Of a stretch of 64,000 bases of DNA, positions 19,398 through 28,294 are shown piece after piece. Origin of the DNA: Congzhengia minquanensis (GTDB lineage: Bacteria > Bacillota > Clostridia > UBA1381 > UBA9506). Position numbers and translations under genes: made by a program. Every line of letters starts with the position of its first letter. The first letter of the stretch is position 1. Location of the stretch: contig NZ_JACRSU010000004.1 in NCBI RefSeq assembly GCF_014384785.1, positions 124,001 to 188,000 of the forward strand, given 5' to 3'. A model generated the notes under the pieces. That model was not told where the DNA came from and searched no databases. It worked only from the letters and a program-made list of their open reading frames with translations.

Positions 19398-20241
19398 TGT
19401 CATACACCTCGTTATCCTGCCAAATGCTTTCCAGTTTTTTTAATGTTTTGCTGGCTTCGTCCTTTCGTTTCATGCCGATTGCCACAACCAGCGCATTTAA
19501 AACAGAAAGCGGCGCAACCAGAGAGTCCACAAAGGACTCCATGTCGCTTTTGGCAAGCAATGTATGGTCGGAAAGCTCTAAAATAGGGGAGTTTTCCCCG
19601 TCGGTAACGCCAACTACCGCCGCGCCCATTTTTTTTGCGTAGCGCAGTGCCCGCACGGTTCTAAGGGAATACCGCGGGAAGCTGATGCCGATAACTACAT
19701 CGCCGCTTTGCACGCGGAACATTTGCTCAAAAATTTCCCCTGCGCTGGCAGTGTTCACCAGGTGAATGTTTGAAAACATATGATTTAAATAGTATCCTAA
19801 AAACCCGGCCAGGGAGGAGGCGCTGCGCAGACCGATAATATAAATGTTTTCGGCGTTTAAAATTTTGTCGATGGCACCGAGAAACGCCTGGCGGTCGATT
19901 TGTGCAAGGGTGGTTTTAATTTTATCAATATCGGCGTTTAGAACAGACGTTAAAATGTCTGTGTCACGGTATAAGTCATAGGCCCGGTCCATGCGCTGAA
20001 CACTGGTCAGCCGGGACTTTGCATAGTCCTTCAGGGCCTGCTGAAAGTGCTGATATTTTCCGTAGCCAAGCTCTGAAGAAAACCGCACCACCGTGGCCTC
20101 GCTGACTCCAGCCGCCAAAGAGAGCTGTTCAACGTTCATAAACGCAGCCTTATCGTAATTTTTTCGTATGTATTCGGCGATTAGCTTGTGCCGTTTGCTC
20201 ATTGATGAAAAGTCCTTGTCAATTTGTGTAAGAATATCCAT
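19384..20241 (-). CDS. MurR/RpiR family transcriptional regulator
   Basis: A 285-residue sugar-phosphate-responsive regulator. The N-terminal HTH_6 domain (residues 1-80) contains [20 protein letters not shown] and the helix-turn-helix [20 protein letters not shown]. The C-terminal SIS domain (about 120-260) contains [14 protein letters not shown] and [20 protein letters not shown]. The ligand is probably a phosphosugar. No sugar catabolic genes adjoin it; the overlapping partner is queA and the divergent neighbour is the decarboxylase operon, so its target cannot be read from context. Confidence 0.93.
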   Translation of the reverse strand: MDILTQIDKDFSSMSKRHKLIAEYIRKNYDKAAFMNVEQLSLAAGVSEATVVRFSSELGYGKYQHFQQALKDYAKSRLTSVQRMDRAYDLYRDTDILTSVLNADIDKIKTTLAQIDRQAFLGAIDKILNAENIYIIGLRSASSLAGFLGYYLNHMFSNIHLVNTASAGEIFEQMFRVQSGDVVIGISFPRYSLRTVRALRYAKKMGAAVVGVTDGENSPILELSDHTLLAKSDMESFVDSLVAPLSVLNALVVAIGMKRKDEASKTLKKLESIWQDNEVYDNGEK

Positions 20242-20275
20242 GCCGTTTGCCTTTCTTTATCCATTTTCATATAAT

Positions 20276-20304
20276 ATCATATCGGTTTTTTAGTAAAATT
20301 ACAA
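20276..20304 (-). promoter_or_regulatory. promoter of the rpiR-like gene and queA
   Basis: Minus strand TTGTAA (20304-20299), 17 nt, TATGAT (20281-20276), 35 bases upstream of the regulator start. Confidence 0.7.
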
Positions 20305-20373
20305 TAGGAACGGCCTATTTTTTTTTACTTTTTTGCTTTTTTATTCAAAAATATAAAAATTTGTAAATTCATA

Positions 20374-20402
20374 TTGATATTTTCTTGTCATTTTGATAAA
20401 AT
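20374..20402 (+). promoter_or_regulatory. promoter of the decarboxylase sodium-pump operon
   Basis: TTGATA (20374-20379), 17 nt, TAAAAT (20397-20402). The predicted leader is about 97 nt; no riboswitch recognised in it. Confidence 0.6.
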
Positions 20403-20505
20403 GATATATAAGCGCATAGGATTGGCTTTTTCTGGAGAGGTTGTGGAAACTGCTTGTTTTATGCAGACGGTAAAGGCGAAATCTATGAAGGGAGGTTGGC
20501 ATGTA

Positions 20506-20829
20506 ATGACAATTTCATTGAAGGCAGCGGAACAAATTGGAGATTTTACAGTGTTTGGTTTCGGTTTTGGTCTTGTTTTTGTAGGTCTTATATGCATCAT
20601 TTTAATTTGCAGCATTGTTGGCGCTCTGTGTAAAAGCCTGATTAAAGACAAGGGCAACGGCGCAGATACTGCTGTAGTGCAAGATGCAGGAAATTTGGCG
20701 CCTGCAGCTGTAAGCGGCGGCTATCAGGATAAAGGCGAATTTGTGGCGGCGGTTTCTGCAGTGATTGCGGAGGAACTTGGCACAGACGTAACCGGAATTC
20801 GGGTACTTTCTATTAAAAAATTATCATAA
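20506..20829 (+). CDS. sodium-pump decarboxylase gamma subunit (OadG-like)
   Basis: A 107-residue small membrane subunit. One transmembrane helix (about residues 15-37, FGFGLVFVGLICIILICSIVGAL) is followed by a short linker and a C-terminal region (EFVAAVSAVIAEELGTDVTGIRVLSIKKL) seen in OadG-type subunits. The family assembles alpha and beta subunits and helps bind the metal. The ATG at 20506 follows GGGAGG by about ten bases; a longer open frame reaches back into the promoter but has no family similarity. First gene of the gamma, carrier, beta, alpha operon. Confidence 0.85.
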   Translation: MTISLKAAEQIGDFTVFGFGFGLVFVGLICIILICSIVGALCKSLIKDKGNGADTAVVQDAGNLAPAAVSGGYQDKGEFVAAVSAVIAEELGTDVTGIRVLSIKKLS

Positions 20830-20853
20830 TAACAATTTATGGAATGAAAGGAA

Positions 20854-21222
20854 ATGACTGAAACGATGAAAAAGTATAAAGTAAATGTAAACGGAACCGA
20901 TTATGAAATTGCAATTGAACTGATGGACGGCAATGCTAAAGCAGAGGAATTAAAATCTGCTCCCAAAGCAGCACCTGAAGCGCCAAAGGCACCTGCTGCA
21001 GCCGGCGCTGGTGAAAAGGTTACATGTCCGATGCCGGGCAACATTTTAGCTGTGAACGTGAACGTGGGCGACAGCGTAAAAGAGGGCCAGGTTCTTATGG
21101 TTTTAGAAGCAATGAAAATGGAAAATGAAATTATGGCACCGTGCAGCGGAAAAATTACATCTGTTGGCGTTACAAAAGGCGCGACCGTTGAAAGCGGCGC
21201 ACTGCTTTGCACAATCGAATAA
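20854..21222 (+). CDS. biotin carboxyl carrier protein of the decarboxylase pump
   Basis: A 122-residue biotin carrier that shuttles CO2 from the alpha subunit to the beta subunit. An N-terminal segment (about 1-30) is followed by an Ala/Pro/Lys-rich flexible linker (33-53). The biotinyl domain follows (54-122), with the biotinylated Lys near residue 88 in EAMKM and a CPMPGNI opening. In many bacteria this domain is fused to the alpha subunit; here it is a separate gene. An ATG four codons downstream (20866) is an alternative start. Confidence 0.93.
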   Translation: MTETMKKYKVNVNGTDYEIAIELMDGNAKAEELKSAPKAAPEAPKAPAAAGAGEKVTCPMPGNILAVNVNVGDSVKEGQVLMVLEAMKMENEIMAPCSGKITSVGVTKGATVESGALLCTIE

Positions 21223-21241
21223 TTGGGAAGGGGCTAAAAAC

Positions 21242-22888
21242 ATGAGCAAAAAAATATTTTCTGCTTGTCTTTTGGTTTTAGTTGTTCTTTCCTGTTCACT
21301 CACTGCATTTTGCGCAGATAATTCGGAGTCTTCTATTATCGCTGTGAAATCCGCAGACTATAATGATTTGGATAAGAAAATTACTTTAACAATCGAAAAT
21401 ACAGGCAAAGAAGACATTGCAGACTCTGTTTTGCAGTTTGATTACAACGAGTCTGAAATTAAAATTAACAACTATCAGGGCGGCATTATGACCGGCGAAA
21501 TTGCCGCAGGCGCCGCTGTTGATATTATTCTTTCTGCAGAAGTTACAAATTTTACCGGCAATTTGCCGCAGATGGGATTTGTATTTCAGTACATAACGGC
21601 AACTGGCGGCACCATTGATTTGTCGCAGGAGTCAGCTTCCAGCGTTAAAATGGTTACAGTGCAGAACATTTTTGCAGACACGGAGTCTGCCGGCGGAGTG
21701 TCGCTGATGAAGGCCATTGGGGGATTTTTAGGCGACACGGGCTTTGCACTGATTGCAAACAACTGGAAAGTTTTGATTATGATTTTAATTTCCTTTGTTT
21801 TAATGTATCTTGCAATCGTGAAAAAGTTTGAACCCTTGCTGCTCCTACCCATTGCATTTGGTATGCTGCTTACCAACCTGCCCGGCGCAGGAATGTATAA
21901 TGCGGAATTATTTGCAGACGGGCATGTTCATTGGGAGATGTTCGGCGGAAAGGGCAACATTACGCCGGGGCTTTTGGATTATTTATACTTAGGCGTAAAG
22001 CTGGGAATTTATCCCTGTCTGATATTCATTGGTGTCGGCGCAATGACGGATTTTGGTCCTTTAATTGCAAACCCCAAGAGCCTGCTTTTGGGCGCAGCTG
22101 CACAGCTGGGTATTTTCTTAACCTTTTTTGGCACAAGAATATTGTTTGGATTTACACCTTTTGAAGCGGCGTCAACCGGCATCATCGGCGGTGCAGACGG
22201 CCCGACGGCAATTTTTGTTACGTCGAAGCTGGCGCCGGAACTGCTTGGTCCGATAGCCGTTGCAGCATATTCTTACATGGCGCTGGTTCCGGTTATTCAG
22301 CCGCCGATTATGAAGCTGTTAACGACGAAAAAGGAACGTATGATTGAAATGAAACAGCTTCGCGAGGTTTCCAAAACGGAGAAAATTATATTCCCCATTG
22401 TGGTTACAGCGTTTGTTTCGCTGCTTCTTCCCTCTGCCGCAGCATTAATCGGAAGCTTAATGCTTGGCAACCTTCTGCGGGAATGCGGCGTGGCCGAGCG
22501 TTTGAGTAAAACCGTTCAGAACGAGCTGATGAACATTGTTACTGTTTTCTTGGGTATTTCTGTTGGCGCAACTGCTACGGCTGACATTTTCCTGACAATG
22601 AAGACCATTCAGATTATTATCATGGGAGTTGTCGCATTTGGATTTGGAACTGCCGGCGGTGTGCTGCTCGCGAAGATTATGAACCTGTTCTTAAAGAATA
22701 AAATCAATCCGCTCATTGGCTCTGCCGGTGTTTCGGCTGTTCCCATGGCGGCCCGTGTGTCGCAGGTTGTGGGACAGAAAGAAAACCCGAGGAACTTCCT
22801 TCTCATGCATGCCATGGGCCCCAATGTTGCCGGTGTTATCGGCTCTGCAATTGCGGCCGGTGCATTTTTAACACTGTTCATGAGATAA
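21242..22888 (+). CDS. sodium-pump decarboxylase beta subunit (OadB) with N-terminal exported domain
   Basis: Membrane subunit that decarboxylates carboxybiotin and couples this to sodium export. Residues from about 154 to 548 are the classic OadB multi-helix domain, with [20 protein letters not shown] and [12 protein letters not shown]. Ahead of it lies a signal peptide (about 1-24) and a 125-residue beta-like region beginning [13 protein letters not shown], with an NTGKEDI segment like CARDB or other Ig-like folds. Most beta subunits I know lack this. The ATG at 21242 follows an AAGGGG; the frame is open upstream but overlaps the carrier gene. Same operon as the gamma, carrier and alpha subunits. 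Confidence 0.92.
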   Translation: MSKKIFSACLLVLVVLSCSLTAFCADNSESSIIAVKSADYNDLDKKITLTIENTGKEDIADSVLQFDYNESEIKINNYQGGIMTGEIAAGAAVDIILSAEVTNFTGNLPQMGFVFQYITATGGTIDLSQESASSVKMVTVQNIFADTESAGGVSLMKAIGGFLGDTGFALIANNWKVLIMILISFVLMYLAIVKKFEPLLLLPIAFGMLLTNLPGAGMYNAELFADGHVHWEMFGGKGNITPGLLDYLYLGVKLGIYPCLIFIGVGAMTDFGPLIANPKSLLLGAAAQLGIFLTFFGTRILFGFTPFEAASTGIIGGADGPTAIFVTSKLAPELLGPIAVAAYSYMALVPVIQPPIMKLLTTKKERMIEMKQLREVSKTEKIIFPIVVTAFVSLLLPSAAALIGSLMLGNLLRECGVAERLSKTVQNELMNIVTVFLGISVGATATADIFLTMKTIQIIIMGVVAFGFGTAGGVLLAKIMNLFLKNKINPLIGSAGVSAVPMAARVSQVVGQKENPRNFLLMHAMGPNVAGVIGSAIAAGAFLTLFMR

Positions 22889-22965
22889 AGCGAAGCCTTA
22901 GGCGCACCTTATCGCCCCACTGGTAAGGAACGGTAAATTTTGTGGGAGAAAGGCATGATTTCGTT

Positions 22966-24423
22966 ATGGCAAACACAAAAAACAAGTTATATATCACTGA
23001 CACCATTCTTCGTGACGCCCATCAGTCCCAGGCGGCAACCAGAATGAGAATTGAAGATATGCTGCCGGCTTGCTCAATTTTAGACGATATTGGATATTGG
23101 TCTTTAGAGTGCTGGGGCGGCGCAACGTTTGACGCGTGCATGCGGTTTTTGAACGAAGACCCATGGGAGCGGCTGAGAACGTTAAAAAAAGCAATGCCGA
23201 AAACAAAGCTTCAAATGCTGTTCCGCGGACAGAATATTTTAGGATATAAACACTATGCGGACGATGTTGTGGAGGCGTTTTGCAGAAAATCCATTGAAAA
23301 CGGCATTGATGTAGTTCGAATTTTCGACGCGCTGAACGACACCAGAAACATGCAGGCCGCCATAAAGTTTGTAAAGGCAAACGGCGGCATGGTTGAGGCG
23401 GCGCTTAGCTACACCGTTAGTCCGGTACACAATGAGGACTATTTTGTGAAGCTGGCAATTGAGCTTGAAAAAATGGGCGCAGACGTAATCTGCATTAAAG
23501 ACATGGCAAACCTTTTACTGCCCTTTAACGCATACAGCCTGGTGAAAAAGCTCAAGGAAAATGTGGGCGTTCCCATTCATCTGCACACGCATAACACCAC
23601 CGGCACGGGAGATATGACCTATCTCATGGCATCACAGGCCGGCGTTGATATTGTGGACTGCGCCCTGTCGCCTTTGGGCAACGGCACTTCAAACCCGGCT
23701 ACGGAAAGCCTGGTTGCAACCTTGCAGGGAACAGACCGCGATACAGGCCTTGACTTAACCAAGTTAAGCAAAGCTGCGGCGCACTTCAGAGGCGTTGCGG
23801 CAAGGCTTCAGGCAGAAGGGATTTTAGATCCCAAGGTTTTGCGGGTAGACACCAACACGCTGCTGTATCAGGTGCCCGGCGGTATGCTTTCCAATCTGAT
23901 TTCACAGCTCAAGCAGGCCAACGCTGAGGATAAATATTACGACGTTTTAGAAGAAGTTCCTCGTGTTAGAAAAGACTTTGGCTATCCCCCGCTGGTTACT
24001 CCTACTAGCCAGATTGTTGGCTCTCAGGCCGTTTTAAACGTGCTTGCAGGGGAACGGTATAAGATGGTTACGAAAGAGTCTAAAGGCTTACTTCGCGGCG
24101 AATATGGCAGGCTTCCTGCTCCTGTGAACGAGGAAGTGAGAAAGAAAGCCATTGGCGATGACGAGGTAATTACAGTTCGCCCGGCGGATTTAATTGCGCC
24201 GGAGCTTGAAAAATATAAAGAAGAAACAAAGGGCATTGCAAAGTGCGAGGAGGATGTGTTAAGTTACGCCCTGTTCCCGCAGGTTGCCCAGAAGTTTTTT
24301 GCTGAACGCGGCAAGCCGAAGGCGGAAGGCAAAACAGAGCCGAAAGCGGCCGACGCAAAGCAGGCGGCAAAGGTGGATGAAACCGGAGCTAGGATTCTTT
24401 ATGTTGAAGACGTTTCAAACTAA
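22966..24423 (+). CDS. oxaloacetate decarboxylase alpha subunit / PycB-type carboxyltransferase
   Basis: A 485-residue cytoplasmic carboxyltransferase that moves CO2 from a 2-oxo acid, most likely oxaloacetate, to biotin. The DRE-TIM barrel is marked by ITDTILRDAHQSQAATRM, VVRIFDALNDTRNMQAA, CIKDMANLL and LHTHNTTGTGDMTYL, with the conserved carboxylase C-terminal domain to about residue 440. The charged tail ends without a biotin domain, which is supplied by the separate carrier gene. This fold argues against a methylmalonyl- or glutaconyl-CoA substrate, whose alpha subunits are crotonase-like. The ATG at 22966 is preferred; a GTG at 22942 is possible. A pyruvate carboxylase B role is the alternative, but the beta/gamma context favours the pump. 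Confidence 0.93.
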   Translation: MANTKNKLYITDTILRDAHQSQAATRMRIEDMLPACSILDDIGYWSLECWGGATFDACMRFLNEDPWERLRTLKKAMPKTKLQMLFRGQNILGYKHYADDVVEAFCRKSIENGIDVVRIFDALNDTRNMQAAIKFVKANGGMVEAALSYTVSPVHNEDYFVKLAIELEKMGADVICIKDMANLLLPFNAYSLVKKLKENVGVPIHLHTHNTTGTGDMTYLMASQAGVDIVDCALSPLGNGTSNPATESLVATLQGTDRDTGLDLTKLSKAAAHFRGVAARLQAEGILDPKVLRVDTNTLLYQVPGGMLSNLISQLKQANAEDKYYDVLEEVPRVRKDFGYPPLVTPTSQIVGSQAVLNVLAGERYKMVTKESKGLLRGEYGRLPAPVNEEVRKKAIGDDEVITVRPADLIAPELEKYKEETKGIAKCEEDVLSYALFPQVAQKFFAERGKPKAEGKTEPKAADAKQAAKVDETGARILYVEDVSN

Positions 24424-24432
24424 TGTAACGAT

Positions 24433-24462
24433 AAAGCGGAAGCAAATGGCTTCCGCTTTTTT
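24433..24462 (+). terminator. intrinsic terminator of the decarboxylase operon
   Basis: AAAGCGGAAGC (24433-24443), 5-nt loop, GCTTCCGCTTT (24449-24459), then T residues. Confidence 0.92.
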
Positions 24463-24484
24463 GCTATCTAAAAAGGAGGGCAAC

Positions 24485-25258
24485 ATGACAAACAAAGAGA
24501 TTTATGATATTGCCAGAAAACAGTCGGCCATTGACATTGGCTGCAGCGCGGAAGATTTTTTAAAACAGGAAAACAAAGTGGTAATTTCAAAGAAAAATCC
24601 CCGGGCCAGAAAATATTTAGAGCTGCCGTTTTTTTGCAGCCTGGTTTCCTACGGGAATAATATTGTGGCCGCGGTAGATGAGCGTGCCGCAGAGCTTGCA
24701 GGCGATTATATCAACAAATATTCCATTGAACAGTGCTTTGAGACGCCATGTCTGCACGTTTTAGAGAAAAGCCTTGCGCCCTTTGGCATGAAAATTTGCT
24801 TCATGGCGGAATATTTTCTGCCGGATGTAAATGTATTGCGCGAGCTTCCCTGCCCCTATGAGGTTCGGATGTTAAAGCCGAAGGATTTTGAAGGGCTTTA
24901 TCTGCCCCAGTGGAGCAACGCGCTGTGCGAAAAGCGCAAACAGTTAGACGTGCTGGCGGCAGGCGCATTTTATCATGGGGAACTGATTGGTCTTGCGGGC
25001 TGTTCGGCAGACTGTGAGGAGATGTATCAAATCGGCATTGACGTTCTGCCAAAGTACAGACGGCAGGGGGTGGCCAGTGCGCTGACGTCGAAGCTGGCCT
25101 TAGAAATTCTTGCATTGGGAAAGGTGCCGTTTTACTGCGCCGCGTGGTCGAATATTAAATCGGTGAACAATGCCATAAAATGCGGTTTCCGCCCGGCGTG
25201 GGTGGAGCTTACGGCAAAACCGGAGGCGTTTGTTTGGCAAATGACCTTAAGAGAGTAA
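24485..25258 (+). CDS. GNAT family N-acetyltransferase
   Basis: A 257-residue protein. The C-terminal half (about 125-250) is a GNAT acetyltransferase domain: EVRMLKPKDFEGLY, GELIGLAGCSADCEEMYQIG, the acetyl-CoA pyrophosphate loop VLPKYRRQGVASALTSKLA, and a late AAWSNIKSVNNAIKCGFRP. The N-terminal 120 residues are a distinct region of unknown function, as in a group of clostridial GNAT proteins. The substrate is unknown. The ATG at 24485 follows AAAGGAGGG (24472-24480). The gene starts directly after the decarboxylase terminator, with no clear promoter of its own seen. Confidence 0.88.
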   Translation: MTNKEIYDIARKQSAIDIGCSAEDFLKQENKVVISKKNPRARKYLELPFFCSLVSYGNNIVAAVDERAAELAGDYINKYSIEQCFETPCLHVLEKSLAPFGMKICFMAEYFLPDVNVLRELPCPYEVRMLKPKDFEGLYLPQWSNALCEKRKQLDVLAAGAFYHGELIGLAGCSADCEEMYQIGIDVLPKYRRQGVASALTSKLALEILALGKVPFYCAAWSNIKSVNNAIKCGFRPAWVELTAKPEAFVWQMTLRE

Positions 25259-25279
25259 CTAAAAAATGCAAGAAATGTA

Positions 25280-25308
25280 TTGCTAAGTCTTAAAAAAGAT
25301 TATATAAT
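25280..25308 (+). promoter_or_regulatory. promoter of the SDR-AraC-FAD cassette
   Basis: TTGCTA (25280-25285), 17 nt, consensus TATAAT (25303-25308), followed by AAAAGGAGTG at the SDR start. Confidence 0.7.
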
Positions 25309-25336
25309 GACATCATTAATAAAAGGAGTGATTGTA

Positions 25337-26041
25337 ATGGGCAGGATTGTTGTTATAACAGGCGCCACAAGCGGTTATGGTTTGGCCGCGGCAAAAAAGT
25401 TTAAGGAAAACGGCGATACGGTTATTGTTGCTTCGAGAAATGCGGAAAAAGTAAAACAAACTGTTGACCAGTATTCGTTTGACTGCGGGTTTTCCGTTGA
25501 TGTTACGAGCTACAGCCAGTGGCTTGAATTAAAGGATTATGTAATTGACAAATTTGGGAAGATAGACCTTCTTGTAAACAACGCTGGCGGCGGTGTTGCC
25601 ATTAAGGAAACAACGGAGCTTGAACCGGCAGAAATTGACCACATTTTGAAGCTTAACCTCAACAGCGTTATATATGGCTCTAAATTGTTCGGCACAGTAA
25701 TGAAGCATCAACGAAGCGGCATGATCATCAATATTTCTTCGGTCTGCGCCAGGCATTGCTGGGGCGGATGGAGTGTTTATGCCGCGGCAAAGGCAGGCGT
25801 GCTTAACTTTACCAAAGGCTTGTATGTTGAGCTTCAGCCTTATCATGTAAGGGCGACCTGTATTATTCCGGCCGCCGCAAGCACAGGCTTTCAAAAAGGT
25901 GCGGGAATTGATGCGGTAGAGGAATCGTTATCCGCAGAGGATATTGCAAACGCTGTATTTTATGCTGCAAACCAGCCGGAAGGCGCCGTTGTGGAAGAAA
26001 TGACCGTGTGGGGAACATCCCAGCGCGTTGAGCCGCTTTAA
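25337..26041 (+). CDS. short-chain dehydrogenase/reductase
   Basis: A 234-residue classical SDR oxidoreductase. The Rossmann nucleotide site is TGATSGYG near residues 8-15, the NNAGGG motif is intact, the catalytic Ser is in INISSVCARHC and the active-site pair is YAAAK. An Arg in VIVASRNAEK after beta-strand 2 suggests NADP(H). The substrate is unknown. The ATG at 25337 follows AAAAGGAGTG and gives the standard MGRIVVITG start. First gene of a three-gene cassette with an AraC/GyrI-like regulator 6 bp downstream and an FAD oxidoreductase. Confidence 0.94.
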   Translation: MGRIVVITGATSGYGLAAAKKFKENGDTVIVASRNAEKVKQTVDQYSFDCGFSVDVTSYSQWLELKDYVIDKFGKIDLLVNNAGGGVAIKETTELEPAEIDHILKLNLNSVIYGSKLFGTVMKHQRSGMIINISSVCARHCWGGWSVYAAAKAGVLNFTKGLYVELQPYHVRATCIIPAAASTGFQKGAGIDAVEESLSAEDIANAVFYAANQPEGAVVEEMTVWGTSQRVEPL

Positions 26042-26047
26042 GGAATT

Positions 26048-26911
26048 ATGATGAATCAAAATCTGCATAAGTTTCACGAAATAATAGAATATATTGAACA
26101 ACATCTGTTATCGGACATCAATGCCGCTGCGCTTGCACGGATGGCAAATTTATCGGTTTATGAATTCAGGAGAGTTTTTTCCTTTCTTGCAGGAGTTCCA
26201 ATTGGGGAATATATCAGAAAAAGGCGACTTTCCCAGGCTGCCGAGGAATTGCAGGCAGAAGGGGTTAGCATAACCGATGCTGCATTAAAATATGGTTATC
26301 ATTCGCCGTCCTCTTTTACAAGGGCATTTAAAGAATTTCATGGTTTTGCTCCTGAAAATATAAAAAGAAACGAAAACAATTTGAAAATGTTTACCAGGCT
26401 GGAACTGAGTTTATGTATGACGGGCGGAACGAACCTATCTTACCGCGCCGTTCATGATGACGAATTTTGTGTTTGCGGCGTGGTGGGGGAATCAGATCTT
26501 TCAGACAGCGAATGCTGTGAACATGTATGGAATAAGTTTTATGAGAGCGAGCATGCAGACAGCATTTTAAAACAAAGCGGCGAAAAACTGTATGCTGTGT
26601 ATCAAAATGGAAAGAAATCTGTAACCTGCCATATCGGCGCCAGATCAGCAATTGGCGGGCAGTTTAATTTTGTGCAAATTCCGGCAGGGTTGTGGCTGTG
26701 CTTTGATGTTTTCGGCTCTGAAGACGCTAAAATCAATGCTTTTTATCACAATATCCTTTTTGAATTTTTTAAATCTAGCCGTTATAAGAGAGATGAGAAA
26801 GTTCCCAATCTTGAAATTTTTCCCGTAAATATGGAGGAAGATAATTTTAAATGGGAGATTAGAATTCCGGTGAAGCTGGAGGACAAGGTGAAAGAGTATG
26901 AAAACGATTAA
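26048..26911 (+). CDS. AraC family regulator with GyrI-like effector domain
   Basis: A 287-residue regulator. The DNA-binding domain comes first (residues 8-105): two helix-turn-helix units, AALARMANLSVYEFRRVFSF and ITDAALKYGYHSPSSFTRAF, ending in the usual HGFAPENIKR. The C-terminal part (about 125-287) resembles GyrI-like/AraC effector-binding domains that bind small hydrophobic molecules. This DNA-domain-first order matches SoxS/Rob-like and BmrR-related stress regulators. It overlaps the downstream FAD oxidoreductase gene by 14 bp and probably controls the cassette. Two adjacent ATGs exist; either may be used. Confidence 0.9.
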   Translation: MMNQNLHKFHEIIEYIEQHLLSDINAAALARMANLSVYEFRRVFSFLAGVPIGEYIRKRRLSQAAEELQAEGVSITDAALKYGYHSPSSFTRAFKEFHGFAPENIKRNENNLKMFTRLELSLCMTGGTNLSYRAVHDDEFCVCGVVGESDLSDSECCEHVWNKFYESEHADSILKQSGEKLYAVYQNGKKSVTCHIGARSAIGGQFNFVQIPAGLWLCFDVFGSEDAKINAFYHNILFEFFKSSRYKRDEKVPNLEIFPVNMEEDNFKWEIRIPVKLEDKVKEYEND

Positions 26912-28271
26912 AACAGATGTGTGCGTGGTGGGGGCAGGTGCAGGCGGGTTCGGATGCGTTTACAGATTATTGAAAAACGGCATCAACACCGTTGTTGTTG
27001 AAAAAAACAAGGACTTTGGCGGTACCGCAGTTTTTTGCGGGGTCGACGGCTGGGAGCCGGGTGTCAGTTTAGACGGTGCGCATCTTCTTTTAAAAGAGAA
27101 ACTGCAAAAAATGAACCAGGGCGCGGCTGTACTGGAAGCAGTTCCGAACTGTAATTTGTTCTTTCCCGAGAACGGAATGAACTGGGAAAATCATTCGTTT
27201 GAGCAATATCCCTGGGGATTGTCTATGCCGTCGAACTTTCATTATTCCGATACGTTAAAAAGGTGCAGAAGCCTGAGAAAAGACGGCAGCATGAAACGGT
27301 TTCAATTTGAAGGAGCCGCAATGACCAAGGCCATGCATCAAGTTCTTGCTCCGTATCAGAATAAGCTTTCGGCCCTTTTTGGATATGAATTTTATGCGTG
27401 CGAAAAATCTGGGCGAAACATTCGATCTGTGACAGTGAAAAACGGTGGGGAAAGCATTCGGATTGTGGCGGATTTCTATATTGATGCAACCGGCGACATC
27501 ATTCTTTCGAGAGAAGCAGGCTGTGCGGTGGCAATGGGGAGTGAGTCTAAATATCGTTACCAGGAACCGTCGGCAGGGGAAAAAGACAGCAGGCAGATGA
27601 ATGCCGTTACCTATGTGTTCAGGGTATCGCCGGCAGCGAACCCAAACCACATTGATGAAATGCCGGTACGATATCAGAAAGTCGATATTTCAGCGTGGAA
27701 AGCGTATAAAATGAAACGCACTGTTTCCTGCTTTTGCCTTTACCCAAATCACGATATTAATGTCAATATGCTACCTACCATGGAGGGGGCAGAATATATA
27801 GACTTCGGCGAAGCAGCAGATGAAGTTGGAAAAGCAAGGGTTTATTCGTACTGGAAGTATCTCCAAACGGAAAAAAACATGAACGGCTATTCGCTGACGA
27901 AGATTTTTTCTGCCGGGGTTCGCGAAAGCTACCGGTTGATTGGAAAATATGTGTTAAATGAAAATGACGTCAGGGCAGGACTGTTCAGCCAGCCCAAAAG
28001 GGGACGAACCGTTGCAATTGCCGACCATGCACTGGACGTTCATGGAACCAGCGGCATGTGCAGGGAACTGGAATATCCTTACGAAATCCCTCTTGAATGC
28101 ACGATGCCGAGGGAGGTTGACAATCTTTTTGTGGCATCAAGAGGCGCCTCGTTCAGTCATATTGCGGCGGCAAGCGCACGGCTGACCAGAACGATACTGT
28201 CGCTTGGAGAAGGTGTGGGAGAATATGTTGCTGAACAAATTAACAGCGGGCTCTATTTCAAAAATGTATAG
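26898..28271 (+). CDS. FAD-dependent oxidoreductase
   Basis: A 457-residue flavoprotein of the FAD-dependent oxidoreductase (FAD_oxidored-like) group. The dinucleotide-binding start is CVVGAGAGGFGCVYRLL, followed by the Glu of VVVEKNKDFGGTAVFCG. A second FAD motif, YIDATGDIILSREAGC, lies near residue 195, and VDNLFVASRGASFSHIAAASAR forms the C-terminal FAD contact. No signal peptide or iron-sulfur Cys motif is visible. The substrate is unknown. Overlap with the AraC/GyrI gene and cotranscription with an SDR suggest a small-molecule redox or detoxification cassette. Confidence 0.87.
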   Translation: MKTIKTDVCVVGAGAGGFGCVYRLLKNGINTVVVEKNKDFGGTAVFCGVDGWEPGVSLDGAHLLLKEKLQKMNQGAAVLEAVPNCNLFFPENGMNWENHSFEQYPWGLSMPSNFHYSDTLKRCRSLRKDGSMKRFQFEGAAMTKAMHQVLAPYQNKLSALFGYEFYACEKSGRNIRSVTVKNGGESIRIVADFYIDATGDIILSREAGCAVAMGSESKYRYQEPSAGEKDSRQMNAVTYVFRVSPAANPNHIDEMPVRYQKVDISAWKAYKMKRTVSCFCLYPNHDINVNMLPTMEGAEYIDFGEAADEVGKARVYSYWKYLQTEKNMNGYSLTKIFSAGVRESYRLIGKYVLNENDVRAGLFSQPKRGRTVAIADHALDVHGTSGMCRELEYPYEIPLECTMPREVDNLFVASRGASFSHIAAASARLTRTILSLGEGVGEYVAEQINSGLYFKNV

Positions 28272-28294
28272 TTCTGCATAGATTTCCATTTTTG

